A DNA stretch of 36,395 bases, from the NCBI GenBank assembly GCA_004802725.1, contig SGPM01000281.1:1-36395 (forward strand). Direction: 5' to 3'. The notes beneath the pieces were generated by a model. That model did not search any database, was not told where the DNA came from, and saw only the letters and a program-made list of their open reading frames with translations. Each line of letters opens with the position of its first letter. Position 1 is the first letter of the stretch. Source of the DNA: Antrodiella citrinella. Its lineage: Eukaryota; Basidiomycota; Agaricomycetes; Polyporales; Steccherinaceae. Below are positions 1-9,603 of the stretch, one piece after another. The position numbers were made by a program, and so were the translations under genes.

Positions 1-2136
1 CTGGACAGTTGCCACGAGTCCTTCAAAGCTGCAGATGAGAAGCGAGTGAAAGCGAGCACTCACTACTTTGCAGATACTGGGTTGATGTCCATGGTCTGTC
101 GCCATGACAGGGTCCTCTGGATGGTCAACATGACCTCAGCAGGAGAGAAGCAGTACTATGTGTTGGCACTGATTATAGAACTTCTGAAGCATTTGCCACG
201 GACTGCAAACATCGGGCTCCTCTATGACATTGCGTGTCAACTGGAGCGAAGCTGCAGGAAGTGGGGCTTCTTAGGGGATGATCTCCACCACTTCCTGTTC
301 ACACTCGCAGTATTTCACACTTACGGCCACTAATGGGCTTGTCAACTCCTGTATCATCCCAGGAAATGCATCGGATTTGGGCATACCGATGGCGAAGGAT
401 GCCAGAGAAACTGGTCGTTGATCAAACCCCTTATCTCAGTTCCACGGGTCAGCGGGGTATGTACGTTCGTTATGATGTGATATGTCACTGCTGACTTGGT
501 TTAATAGTATCATCAGTGCAAGATGGTGCTGGACGAACAAATTTTGTTCAACCGAGATCAGTCGCTACTGGGAATGGCCCTCTGGTTAGTGAAGAAATGG
601 GTGAAAGCAGTGGAGAAGAAGGCAGCACTAGAGGCAGATCTGGAGCAGCTGTGAGAAGACTACAGGGTGGGATTGAGTGATGAGGAGCTGCGAGTGGAGT
701 GGAAGAAACAGGTGGAAGCTCAAACTAAATCTTTGGACCGTAAGCACATCAATATTCTGACGGCGGTCCACTGCTGAGTTGAACATCAGGACAAGACAAG
801 AATGCTGGCAAGAAGGCTGTGGAGGTCGTCCTCGAGCTTGGACGATCCATTAGCCATGTCGATGATAACCTTGCAGAATTGGACATGAAGATGGCTACGA
901 CGAATGGCATTGAAGCTTTGACTGAATACAACACTCAGCGCTATGCATTATGGACGACCCGAAAGCGCTTGAGCGAATGTAGAGTTGCCGCAATGAACAA
1001 GTTAGGTGTCGAGGAGCTGGCAGACGTGAAACAGTTCAAGAACAGCAGGTTTTACACACTAAGCGTGAATGCATACGCGCTGCTGGTGCAAATTCGGCAG
1101 AGAATGAAGAACAGGCGCTTCGAATTGGACAGGCTTGAATGAAGCTTTCGTTCAGCGGTGAATGGTACGTACGATACTCTGCCACCATTACATTACGATG
1201 CTGACATGTCATGCAGAACAGAACTTGGAGAAGCATATTGGGGCTGCTATGGCGAAACACCAAGGGACGATCTCGACGTACGCGCGAAAGTACAATGTGA
1301 TGTGTAAGGAGATGCAGAGCCTCATCACGAAGGGGCAGGCCCCTAAGAACGTGATTGCACCGCTGGAAATCAAGCTTGAGGGTCTATTCAAGATGGATAT
1401 CGATCACAGCATCTGGCACGACCTGGGCTTCAACGAAGCTGACATGGAGGTGCCTCGATGGCTGGCGGATGAGAGCATCCGGAATGGGATTCGGTACTGG
1501 TTGGAGTTGGATCGATGCGAGGAGGAGATAGATAGATTGCGATTTGAATGATGCGGTCTTCAAGAATGGTTCATGGCGGATTGGCAAGGTCTGCAATGTG
1601 CGAAGGAGAAAGGTACGCGAATGTGCAAGGTGTTTAATAGCGAAGTCTTACTAACATATATCCCAGTTTCTGAACATTCAATCATGCATCAGCTCGAGCT
1701 TTGCAAGGCTCGGATACTAGATATCCTGATCAAGTGGGGTCCACAGCTCAGGACGATCGAAACAGCATATGATATGCTGGAGGTGTGGGGGCCAGCATGG
1801 GAGGCCGAGTTTGACCGACGACGTGCATTGTATACAAATAGTGTCACAGGGAAGGGCAAGGGAAAAGGGAAAGCAGTAGAGGTGAAAGGTGACAATGTGG
1901 AAGAAGGTCAGAGGGAGATGACTGCGGAGATGTTTGATGATGCTGCAGCGGACAATGAAGATGCTTATGAAGGAGAGGAACATGACGCAGAGGTGATAGA
2001 GATCATTGAGGTTGGCGGTGAACTTGATGGGTATATGGAGAAGAAAGATAGCCTGATGATCCCGTCTATACCGATTGAAAGCTGGTTGTACCCTGAGCGA
2101 GGTGAGGTGCAACCCAAGAGAGTGAGAGCTAGTTAG
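1..2136 (+). pseudogene. KDZ-family transposase, 3' part, with four premature stops
   Basis: The gene enters from beyond the left edge, so the N-terminal part is missing. Exon 1 reads DTGLMSMVCRHDRVLWMVNM, then LLYDIACQLERSC and YHPRKCIGFGHTDGEGC. This is the conserved core of Kyakuja-Dileera-Zisupton transposases, cut-and-paste enzymes common in basidiomycetes. Four introns of 50-54 nt restore one frame: 457-507, 740-789, 1165-1216 and 1613-1666. In that frame exons 1 to 4 each hold one stop: TAA at 331, and TGA at 652, 1140 and 1549. Coding continues in register after each stop (for example WACQLLYHP after 331), so these are point mutations, not gene ends. The C-terminus has a GKGKGKGK stretch, an acidic tract and a basic end. 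The start seen at 46 is only an internal GTG. The family call is firm; inactivity follows from the stops unless the sequence is wrong. Confidence 0.85.
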
Positions 2137-2739
2137 AGATGTATAGTCTTAGTATTTTGTGCATATATATAAGTGCAACACTCAGTACAAGAGCCATGAG
2201 TTGCCTATATGTGGGAGTAGCTATGCACAACTTGAATGCAATGGGTATGTTTGAATTNCAAGTGTGCACTGTGAAGAGTCAGCACTGCAGATAGTAGATG
2301 AAGCCTTCCAGGTGAATAGTGTGGAAGGGTGGACCCTTCCAAGTGGAGAGAGGGGAAGGGTGAGGGCCTGCCCTCCACTCTAGTAGAATGATCTTGAAGA
2401 TGTACCTCTCGTACATATATATAAGAATATCCTCTTCGTCCCTCGAGGAAGCAGCTCTCTTCAATGCTTTCTTTATCACTCTGTGTGAATAAGGACTAAA
2501 GTGCTGTTCTGATTACTGTAAGTTAAAATACTCTTGAGATCCACTTGCCTTCAGCAGCACAGGTTGAAGATCTTATATTTCTGCTTATCTCTCTCTAACT
2601 AAAACTCTAGTGAGATTTCAGATCATATAACAAGCTATGAATTGGTGGGCTATACTATCTCTAAGCTACTTTGCATTCACACTTACGCGATCTTAGCAAG
2701 GTATAGTACTTCACATGTTCACAACATATGTGCACTGTC
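2137..2739. other. Spacer with TATA-rich, LTR-like sequence
   Basis: No gene is supported. Two long TATA runs occur, near 2164-2172 and at 2416-2425. The second is followed by a CT-rich stretch (CTCTTCGTCCCTCGAGG), an arrangement seen in LTR promoters, but I find no matching TG...CA ends. One undetermined base (N) lies at 2258. A purine-rich patch of GGAAGGGTGG type at about 2320-2360 resembles the neighbouring TTCCAC-rich repeat. Confidence 0.35.
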
Positions 2740-3060
2740 AACTGAGTATCTTTTTAACAGATTTTGAGCCAAAGGACCCCTGACACCAGGTTAAGGAGGA
2801 TGGAAGGATGGAAGTGTGTGGAAAAGTATTGTGGACAATGGAAGAGTATATGTGGAGGGGTGTGGAAGTGTGTGGAAGTGTGAAAATGGAAGGGTGGAAG
2901 AGTTTGACAGAAGCCTCTGCAGACCCTTCCACAGGCTTCCTAGACTTCCAGACTGCCTGCACTTCCACTGGAAAACCACCCTCTGAGGTACATCTATTGG
3001 CTGTTATGTTAGACCTAAATGGGTATATTTTGGGTACACTGAAGTGCCTGCCTCACTGCA
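2740..3060 (-). repeat. TTCCAC-rich dispersed repeat, copy 1
   Basis: Read on the minus strand, this stretch contains landmarks in the same order as copy 2 at 6595-6960. These are a CACTTCAGTG block, CCATTTAGGT, a long run of TTCCAC/CTTCCA units, then CCT followed by GTGTCAGGGGTCCTTT and GCTCAAAATCTG. Copy 2 has CACTTCAGTG, CCATTTAGGT, the TTCCAC run, GTGCCAGGGGGGTTTT and GCTTCAAAACCTC. The copies are divergent and in opposite orientation. The open reading frames through it are low-complexity. I do not know the family. Confidence 0.6.
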
Positions 3061-3658
3061 CATTCACGTCGCAGTTGTATACTTTCGTCTTTTCCGCTCT
3101 TCTTTTGATTTCTCATCCTACGCCTCGAACACCTCCTGATATTACTCAGTGTTCCATCTTCAAAGTTCTAGGTTTTTCTCGCTTTTCACATGCGTCTTAA
3201 CAGTAGCTCTAGGCGTATATCATTTTTGTATTTAAACTCCGACTTCGTATGTTTGCGAATTCATCTGTTGATTCCCCCCACTATCGTGTGCTATTCTTGC
3301 CACTTTACAACATTGCATACAAGTTGTAGCTGGCACGTTCAGTATGAGTCACGACAGGCTGAGTATTGAACATCAAACAACTACCAACTTGACCACCAAC
3401 AATGAATGTCAGCGTCTTGTGCGATGGAGTGCGACAGTCCGAATCAGCTAGGAAAGCGCAAACGAGATGTGACCACTGTGTCCAGACTGAGCAACTCGGT
3501 TCTACTGTTACCCAGTCTACCCACTTCTGGTGCTAGACCTGCAGACTCGAGTGTGAACTTATTGGGCCATGGAGCTGTTACTGAGGCTGTTGAACTCCCT
3601 TCATTTGTTTGTACATTTTTTCATTCATTATCTTTCACACAGGAATCACACTTATCGT
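3061..3658. other. Spacer between repeat copy 1 and the left gypsy LTR
   Basis: This is CT-rich sequence without a convincing gene. A 91-codon open frame from 3406 contains GKRKRD, but it runs into the LTR and shows no family resemblance. The stretch ending CTTTCACACAG at about 3642 looks like an intron acceptor, which may mean the LTR landed in an old gene. That is weak. Confidence 0.3.
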
Positions 3659-4757
3659 TGATGCACCAGACGGACCCCTGAACGCAGAAGTAACACACCC
3701 AACAATGGGGGTACTCCAGGAGGAGGACACCACGTAAGGGCGTAAGTAGAGGAGTTGTAAGGGTGGGCCGAGGACCTAGGAATGGAGTAGAGTAGTCCGA
3801 TAATGTTTGTATGTCGTCCGAGATGACTCGCGCAACACCCGATGACCTGCGAAGCCGCACGGGCGAAGTACCGAAATAGCTACGGGGCCTGCGGAGAAGT
3901 ACTAGACCGCACGGAATAGATACGTCGCGACGAGGTGGATGGTAAAACGCGATCGAGAGAGTCCGTGGAAGATACGAGGTTGACAGAAATAGGTCCGAGA
4001 GTGTCCGGACAGATGGACGATAGGGGCCGCGGGCAATATTGCAAAGATAAAGGAGGGGCGGCCGGGACAATAGCGGTATATTGAACAACGAGCAGAGGGG
4101 AAAACACGGCGTCGAGAGGGTCGTAAAAGCAATGGGGTCGCAGTAGAAGGTGAACACAGTAGTAAACACAGTAAAACTCGGGGCTTGTTAGAAACACAAC
4201 GCAACACAGTAAACGCAGGATAACCAAAGAACGCAAAAGGGGGTCGCAATAGAAATATACGCACGCGGTTCGCAAGGGTTCGTGAAATCTTCGCTCTCAC
4301 AGGTATTAAGGGGGAAAAGGGGAGGGGGGTCTTCTTTTTGTTCTAATGTACATAGTGCGCCTACTTATAGTAGGATACGGACTAATCAAACCGGTAGCTA
4401 CGAGAAAGAGTCGAGAAGTAAGAAACGAGATAAACGAAAGTGTCCGAGAAGGTACGAGAAAAGTCCGAGGAGTACTGTACAAAGTCCGAAGGAGATACGA
4501 TATACGAACGAGTGCATGAAAGAAAGTATCGGAGATGGGCGTGTAGCTCTCGCGGGGCTCCGGACAATGCGCGGACGCGAATTCGAAGGTTTCGGAAGTC
4601 GCGGGTGATGCGCAGGTCGATCGTCGGGAGCTTCGAACGTGAGTACGAGTCGAAGTAGCGGGCGGGAAGTCTTAAAAGGTACCGAGGTCGGGGCGGATGG
4701 GTGATAGACGGTGTGTAATAGCGGCGCACGGGTACCAGTGAGAATTGGGGCTCATCA
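3659..4757 (-). mobile_element. Ty3/gypsy-type LTR, minus orientation (left arm of a large inverted repeat)
   Basis: On the minus strand it begins TGATGAGCCCC and ends GGTGCATCA, so the tips are the inverted pair TGATG/CATCA expected of LTRs. It matches the plus-strand LTR at 5220-6310 along its whole length with scattered, mostly transition, differences; the match stops exactly at both tips. Just outside its 5' tip, at 4758-4770, the minus strand reads AGTTGGGGGGAGA, a good polypurine tract. That makes this the 3' LTR of an element whose body lay towards higher coordinates. Open frames inside it are shadows. Confidence 0.8.
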
Positions 4758-4826
4758 TCTCCCCCCAACTGAAATCTAGACCGTCCCCGGTCTCAGCAGC
4801 AGAGGATCCTTGTGGGCGCACGCGCG
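4758..4826 (-). mobile_element. Gypsy internal remnant with polypurine tract
   Basis: The minus strand carries the end of a coding frame reading GDGLDFSWGEM and then the polypurine tract that abuts the LTR. Its 5' side stops where the copia-like LTR begins at 4827. I see no reverse transcriptase, RNase H or integrase motifs anywhere in the window, so only this 69-bp tail of the gypsy body survives. Confidence 0.6.
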
Positions 4827-5193
4827 TGTTACGACGAAGCGTAATAAGCAAGTCGAGGTTCAGTCTGAATAGTGATGTCACTGTCTGGGTCTTGCTTAGG
4901 ACACTTTGTGTATTGAACAAAGGAGGTCAAGCTGAGGATGGTCCACAGCGAGACTGCTAGTTTATATACAAGTACAGATATGATGAGTCAAGAGAAAAGA
5001 TAAGCAAAGAGACTTAGTAATACAGCGGGCATCGATGAGTAAGCCCTACAGCTTATGTTGAATAAGCAAGTCACATGATAAGCAAGTCATGTGTAGATGA
5101 GTCATGACGGATGACGAGACAAAGAATAAGAGTCCGTTAAGGAAAAAGAAAAGAAAAGGAATATAACTACAAGTTACAACGAAAACTGTAACA
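4827..5193 (-). mobile_element. Copia-like solo LTR inside the gypsy pair
   Basis: The 367-bp segment has perfect inverted tips, TGTTAC at one end and GTAACA at the other. On the minus strand a TATATAAA box (plus-strand 4961-4968) sits about 230 bp into it, as expected for an LTR promoter. It also contains several GACTTGCTTAT-type short repeats. The flanking five bases (GCGCG before, CCGTA after) do not match, so there is no target-site duplication. It may have formed by recombination or suffered a flanking deletion. No primer-binding site or coding region is attached. Confidence 0.65.
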
Positions 5194-5219
5194 CCGTACT
5201 CCTTAGTGGATACCTCCGT

Positions 5220-6310
5220 TGATGAGCCCCGATTCTCGCTGGTACCCGCGCGTCGCTATTACGCACCGACTAGCACTCATCCGCCCCTACCTCGGCACCT
5301 TCGAAGACTTCTCGTTCATCTCGTATTCACGTCCGCGCATTCCGACGATCGATCCGCGCATCACCCACGACGTCCGAAACCCTTGAACCCGCGTCCGAGC
5401 ATCGTCCGGAGCCACGCGAGAGCTATACGCCCACCTCCGATACCTCCTTTCGTACACTCGTTCCTATATCGTATCTCCCTCGGACATCATATCGTAGTTT
5501 CCGGACCTTTCTCATACCTTCTCGGACACTTTCGTTTGTCTTATTTCTTACTTCTCGACTCTTTCTCGTAGCTACCAATTAGATTAGTCCGTATCCTACT
5601 ATAAGTAGGCGCACTATGTACATTAGAACAAAAAGAAGATCCCCCTCCCCTTTTCCCCCTTAATACCTGTGAGAGCGAAGATTTCACGAACCCCTGCGAA
5701 CCGCGTGCGTATATTTCTATTGCGACCCCCTTTTGCGTTCTTTGGTTATCCTGTGTTTACTGCGTTGCGTTGCGTTTCTAACGAGCCCCGAGTTCTACTG
5801 CGTTTACTACTGCGTTCACCTTCTACTGCGACCCCATTGCGTTTACGACCCTCTCGACGCCGTGTTTTCACCTCTACTCGCTGTTCGATATACCGCTATC
5901 GTCCCGCGTCCCCTTCCTTTATCTTCGCAATATCGCCCGCGGCCCCTATCGTCCATCGGTCCGGACACTCTCGGACCTATTCCTGTCAGCTTCGTACTTT
6001 CCGCGGACCCTCTCGATCGCGTTTTATCAGTCAGCTAGTCACGCCATAGCCATTCCGCGCGGTCTAGTAATTCTCCGCAGGCTTCGTAGCTATTTCGGTA
6101 CTACGCTCGTACGGCCTCGTAGGTCACCGGGCGTTGCGCGAGTCATCTCGGACGACACACGAACATCACCGGACTACTCTACTCTATTCCTAGGTCCTCG
6201 GCCCACCCTTACGACTCCTCTACTTACGCCCTTGCGTGGTGTCCTCCTCCTGGAGTACCCCCATTGTTGGGTGGGTTACTTCTGCGTTCAGGAGCCCGTC
6301 TGGTGCATCA
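5220..6310 (+). mobile_element. Ty3/gypsy-type LTR, plus orientation (right arm of the inverted repeat)
   Basis: It begins TGATGAGCCCC and ends GGTGCATCA, mirroring the minus-strand LTR at 3659-4757. The two copies keep a conserved hairpin motif CCTACTATAAGTAGG (5595-5609 here) that includes a possible TATA box. No polypurine tract precedes it (upstream is GGATACCTCCGT). The five bases on each side (TCCGT and GCGTA) do not form a target-site duplication. It therefore reads as a solo or truncated LTR, joined to the left one by rearrangement or nested insertion. Confidence 0.75.
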
Positions 6311-6594
6311 GCGTATAAGCGGACAGCAATGTGTCTTGAAAATGTATGTATCAATGCAAACTGAATGTATTGGATCTAGTGAATTGTTTGTTTGCTGATT
6401 ATAACCACCAACTGGGACAGGGTCGATGTTTGTCACATCCAGGATGTGACTCAACGTGTTCGTTAATGTGTTTCCATTGCGTCAACGTGTGTGCCACTTC
6501 AATCCCTTTGTGTCTTTATTTTATCTTTTTGGTTTCCTCGTTTATTGTCTTGCAGAGTGTAGCCCTATGGTAGATAAAACTACAAAAGCAAGTA
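6311..6594. other. Spacer between right gypsy LTR and repeat copy 2
   Basis: AT-rich sequence with a short palindrome CACATCCAGGATGTG at 6434-6448. No gene is supported. Confidence 0.3.
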
Positions 6595-6960
6595 ACTAAC
6601 ACTTCAGTGCACCTACATTATAACCTATAAGGTTGATCCTAACAAACCATAGTTCTACCATTTAGGTATATTGTGAAGGGAGGGTGAGGTGGGGTGGATT
6701 TGTGTGGAAGGGTGGGAGGGTCCACCTGTGAGGCTATATACCCTTCCACCCACCCCACCTCACTCTACCTCACCCTTCCACTTAACACTGCTATATTTTC
6801 CACCATACCCTCACCCACCCCTCCACCCTTCCTAGGGTGCCAGGGGGGTTTTTTGCTTCAAAACCTCAGAATATTGCCTTCTGGACCCTCTCTGGTACTG
6901 CAGTATACATGGCTGATTTTTGGCATATTTTGGGTCTTGTCTACAGCCATCATAGGTCTT
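6595..6960 (+). repeat. TTCCAC-rich dispersed repeat, copy 2
   Basis: This is the plus-strand counterpart of copy 1 at 2740-3060, with the same ordered landmarks (CACTTCAGTG, CCATTTAGGT, a long CCTTCCACC-rich tract, GTGCCAGGGGGGTTTT, GCTTCAAAACCTC). The tract contains a strong purine/pyrimidine inverted section (GGTGGGGTGG against CCACCCCACC around 6689-6757) that could fold into a hairpin. Nothing here codes for a recognisable protein. Confidence 0.6.
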
Positions 6961-7042
6961 CCCACATATTTATATAGTAGTGTACCACACTTTACATACA
7001 CCTTCAGAGTCAGAATAAAAAATAGATGTCCCATACAGACTA

Positions 7043-7430
7043 TGTTAGCCGCTGAACCGAAGGTTTATTGTAGAGAGCGAATCGTCCTACGATGAGCTTG
7101 GAACGCGTATAGAGTTTAGTCGTGCGATACTTAGAACGGCAGACGAAGATATGCAAATCAAGAATAGATTGAATGGGTAAACAGTGAGGTGCTATTCTCA
7201 GTGTCTACTACAGGGTTCTTATATATGCAGAGAGTGGAATCAGATTAGTGAGTACACAGGATATTATAGTGAGGAGTAGTGGAGACTGGAGTAGGAGACA
7301 AAGAGAATTGAATCTGAGTGTGAAGGAATACCATGACCCGTGAATCGTGAAATGTGAAGAGAACCGTGAAGAGTGAAGGAGGTATTAGGTAAGAGTCTAA
7401 TATGAGATGAGTAAGCAAGGATACATAACA
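7043..7430 (-). mobile_element. Copia-like solo LTR
   Basis: The 388-bp segment has inverted tips TGTTA and TAACA. A TATATAAG box lies on the minus strand (plus-strand 7219-7229), followed by a plausible leader. The interior has repeated GTGAAT/GTGAAG units (about 7340-7380). The flanks (GACTA before, TGTAC after) do not match, so a target-site duplication is absent. The next gene relic starts only 85 bp beyond it. Confidence 0.55.
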
Positions 7431-7515
7431 TGTACAGCCTCACGACCCCCACTGGCGTTGTGACAAGACTTTTGCGTCGCCGCATTCATTATCGAGACTC
7501 GACATCTTATAATAC

Positions 7516-8298
7516 ATGGAAAGTTTTACCACGTCGACTTCAGACTCGAAGTGCAGCGAGGCCAAGCTACTACCGCTCTCTGGTCTGGTGGACGCCGACG
7601 AGGTCTACAAAGTCTATTACGACGTCTTTCGCGGTACGTTCTTGCACGTATCACAGACGCCACCGGCAACTCATCTTGACATGCTTTTCGTTCAGGATAT
7701 CGTAGATTATACGACCAAGGCGGTGCGGAACATTTGCATCGCAATATCAACTATGCCGACATCGTGTGTCGTCGACACGACGATGGGAGTGTCTCTGGTG
7801 TTCTCCTCGATCTCGACGTCAGCTCTTCTTCTTCTTCCGCGCAACGCACACCCGCGCCCAATGTCTTCAAGGCTATAGACCTCTTGTGCGCGGACCCTCC
7901 CAAACCTCTACCGGCACGATTTGGAGTCCCTTTTCTACGTCATGGTCTGGCACACTCATCGATATCAAGATGGTAAATTGGTAGATGACCCGCCTTTCGA
8001 AGATTGGGCCCGCGGCAACTTTGCGGTTGTACGCAACAGCAAGACCAGCTTTATTTTGTCGGGTAATATCGACCCTACACCACAACATAAACCCCTCCGC
8101 GCACTCCTCTCTATGCTGAAGCATGCCCTAAGTTCTGGGTACTCTGCTTGTCAGCGCACAATCGCTGACGATGGGACGGACGTTAGCCCCACTCCAGAAG
8201 AGCAAGAGACGCTGTGCGGACACTTTTCGTTCGAGATCTGGGAGAAGCTGTTCGGGAAGTACGATCCCCGGATGTTCCCTGCACCTCCCGCATCTTGA
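7516..8298 (+). pseudogene. Truncated FunK1-type protein kinase relic
   Basis: From ATG 7516 the frame reads DADEVYKVYYDVFRG. It splices over a 62-nt GT-AG intron (7634-7695) to YRRLYDQGGAEHLHRNINYA and SGVLLDLDVS, then a frame change near 7910 leads to RHDLESLFYVMVW. This order (catalytic loop, DxD motif in place of DFG, then the HDLESxFYV block) is that of the C-lobe of FunK1 kinases, a family expanded in mushrooms. The ATP-binding N-lobe is missing. The catalytic HRD has become HRN, so the proton-acceptor aspartate is lost. The reading frame ends at 8298. Truncation, frameshift and lost aspartate make a functional kinase unlikely. A scaffold or dead kinase is the alternative if the frameshift is a sequencing error. 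Confidence 0.65.
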
Positions 8299-8531
8299 TC
8301 AAGCTGTGGAGATTCGCTATATAATTCCACCGGGATTTATATGTTGTGCCAATAGAACCGGTGTTGTTGACTTCTGTGTGTTGGGGGTGTAATAAAAACG
8401 ATGCCCTAGTATTGCACACTTCTAATATGCAGCTGATAGGATACAGAGAGGATCGGTAGCGATACATCCTAGCGTGGTGATAAAACAACCGGACCCAGAC
8501 CTCGCACACTTACACCTTACACACCTATACC

Positions 8532-9460
8532 TTATTTCGCGTCCACATTCTCGACCTTCCGCCTCCACTCCTTGATCATCTCCACGCTGATCATCTTCAC
8601 GCCCCAGCGATCCGCGAACTGCCTGCAATCGTCCCGGCGCATCATGCTCCCTGTCTCGTTGTCGTTCACGAGCTCGCAGAGAAGACCGGCGCGCGGGAGG
8701 CCAGTCAAAGAGCAGAGGTCGACGGCGGATTCGGTGTGTCCGGGACGGGCGAGGACGCCTCCTGGACGGGGGCGCAGGGGGACGAGGTGTCCGGGACGGG
8801 TGAAGGAGGTGCGGGGATGGGTGCGTGCGCGAGTGCACGAGCTGTTAGGGCTCTGTCGTGTGCCGAGATACCCGTTGTAGTACCTGTGAACGGGTGTTAG
8901 AACAAATGTGTGAAAGGAGGTGCGAATGGACGTACCATGTTTGTAGTCCACAGTGATCGTGTACGCCGTCCCCTTTGGATCCTGGTTCTCAGTCACCATC
9001 ATGGGGATATCCAGCTCCTGCAGCCGTTCTCCGGGTACCGCAATGCAGATAAAGCCACTGAGAGGTAATGTTCCTTGAGCATTCCGAAGTAAAATAAATG
9101 ACGCTGCTGCACACACCTCGTATGCCGAATCATCCATGCCATCTTCTGCGTCGAACACTGACTCGCTGCAATGATGAGATCCCCTTCATTCTCTCTGCTC
9201 TCGTCGTCCATGACCACCAAGAACTCGCCCCTCCCGAACGCCGCCAACGCCTCCTCCATATCGTCAAACTGAAACTTTGACCGCGAGGATAGCTCCGAGT
9301 TCGGCCGTTCGGTGGGCCGCGCCGAGGTCGACGGCGCAGGAATGGCCTGCGACGTCATTGATGGAAGGACGGCAGGAGGGCAAGTGAAGAGAGATTTTGT
9401 GGGTCCGGAGACGAGGTTGATGGGTGGTGAAGGGAGCGGATGGACTGCGACCGGAGCCAT
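8532..9460 (-). CDS. RIB3: 3,4-dihydroxy-2-butanone-4-phosphate synthase (riboflavin synthesis), apparent frameshift
   Basis: This enzyme converts ribulose 5-phosphate to the four-carbon precursor of riboflavin plus formate. Exon 1 (from ATG 9460) contains MEEALAAFGRGEFLVVMDDE and SRENEGDL, the acidic metal-binding motif. Introns at 9058-9116 and 8884-8935 join it to SGFICIAV, GTAYTITVDYKHG and TTTGISAHDRA. The last exon carries PGHLVPLR, GGVLARPGHTESAVDLC and WGVKMISVEMI, ending at 8532. Between HDRALTARALA and RPGHLVPL (about 8800-8850) the frame shifts by one base and no intron can explain it. The site contains CCATCCCC on the coding strand. About 75 residues precede the core domain, longer than the usual start. 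A TATA sequence lies near 9594-9603. Identity is certain; integrity is not. Confidence 0.88.
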
Positions 9461-9593
9461 AGGAGCCAAGTATGTGGCGGTAATATTGTTGCGCGGAAAT
9501 TGAAATGACTCAGTCTGGGATTTCAACGTAGAGCTTCAGCGTCGCGTCCTTGTGTCAAGGGGGAAAGAAAGGAGATTTCGCATGTAGGGGGAG

Positions 9594-9603
9594 CTTATAT
9601 GAG
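9594..9603 (-). promoter_or_regulatory. TATA-like element upstream of RIB3
   Basis: The minus strand reads TCATATAAGC about 135 bp upstream of the chosen RIB3 ATG. A pyrimidine-rich leader (TCCTTTCTTTCCCCC) follows. It is positioned like a core promoter; no transcript evidence is available. Confidence 0.4.

Noticed and set aside
3880..4608. Several overlapping frames of 100-180 codons inside the left LTR
   Set aside because: They overlap on both strands within LTR sequence, and mirror frames occur in the right LTR; they are not genes.
3659..6310. DNA transposon with 1.1-kb terminal inverted repeats
   Set aside because: The arms have LTR tips TGATG/CATCA, one has a polypurine tract and gypsy-like coding tail next to its inner end, and no target-site duplication flanks the whole unit.
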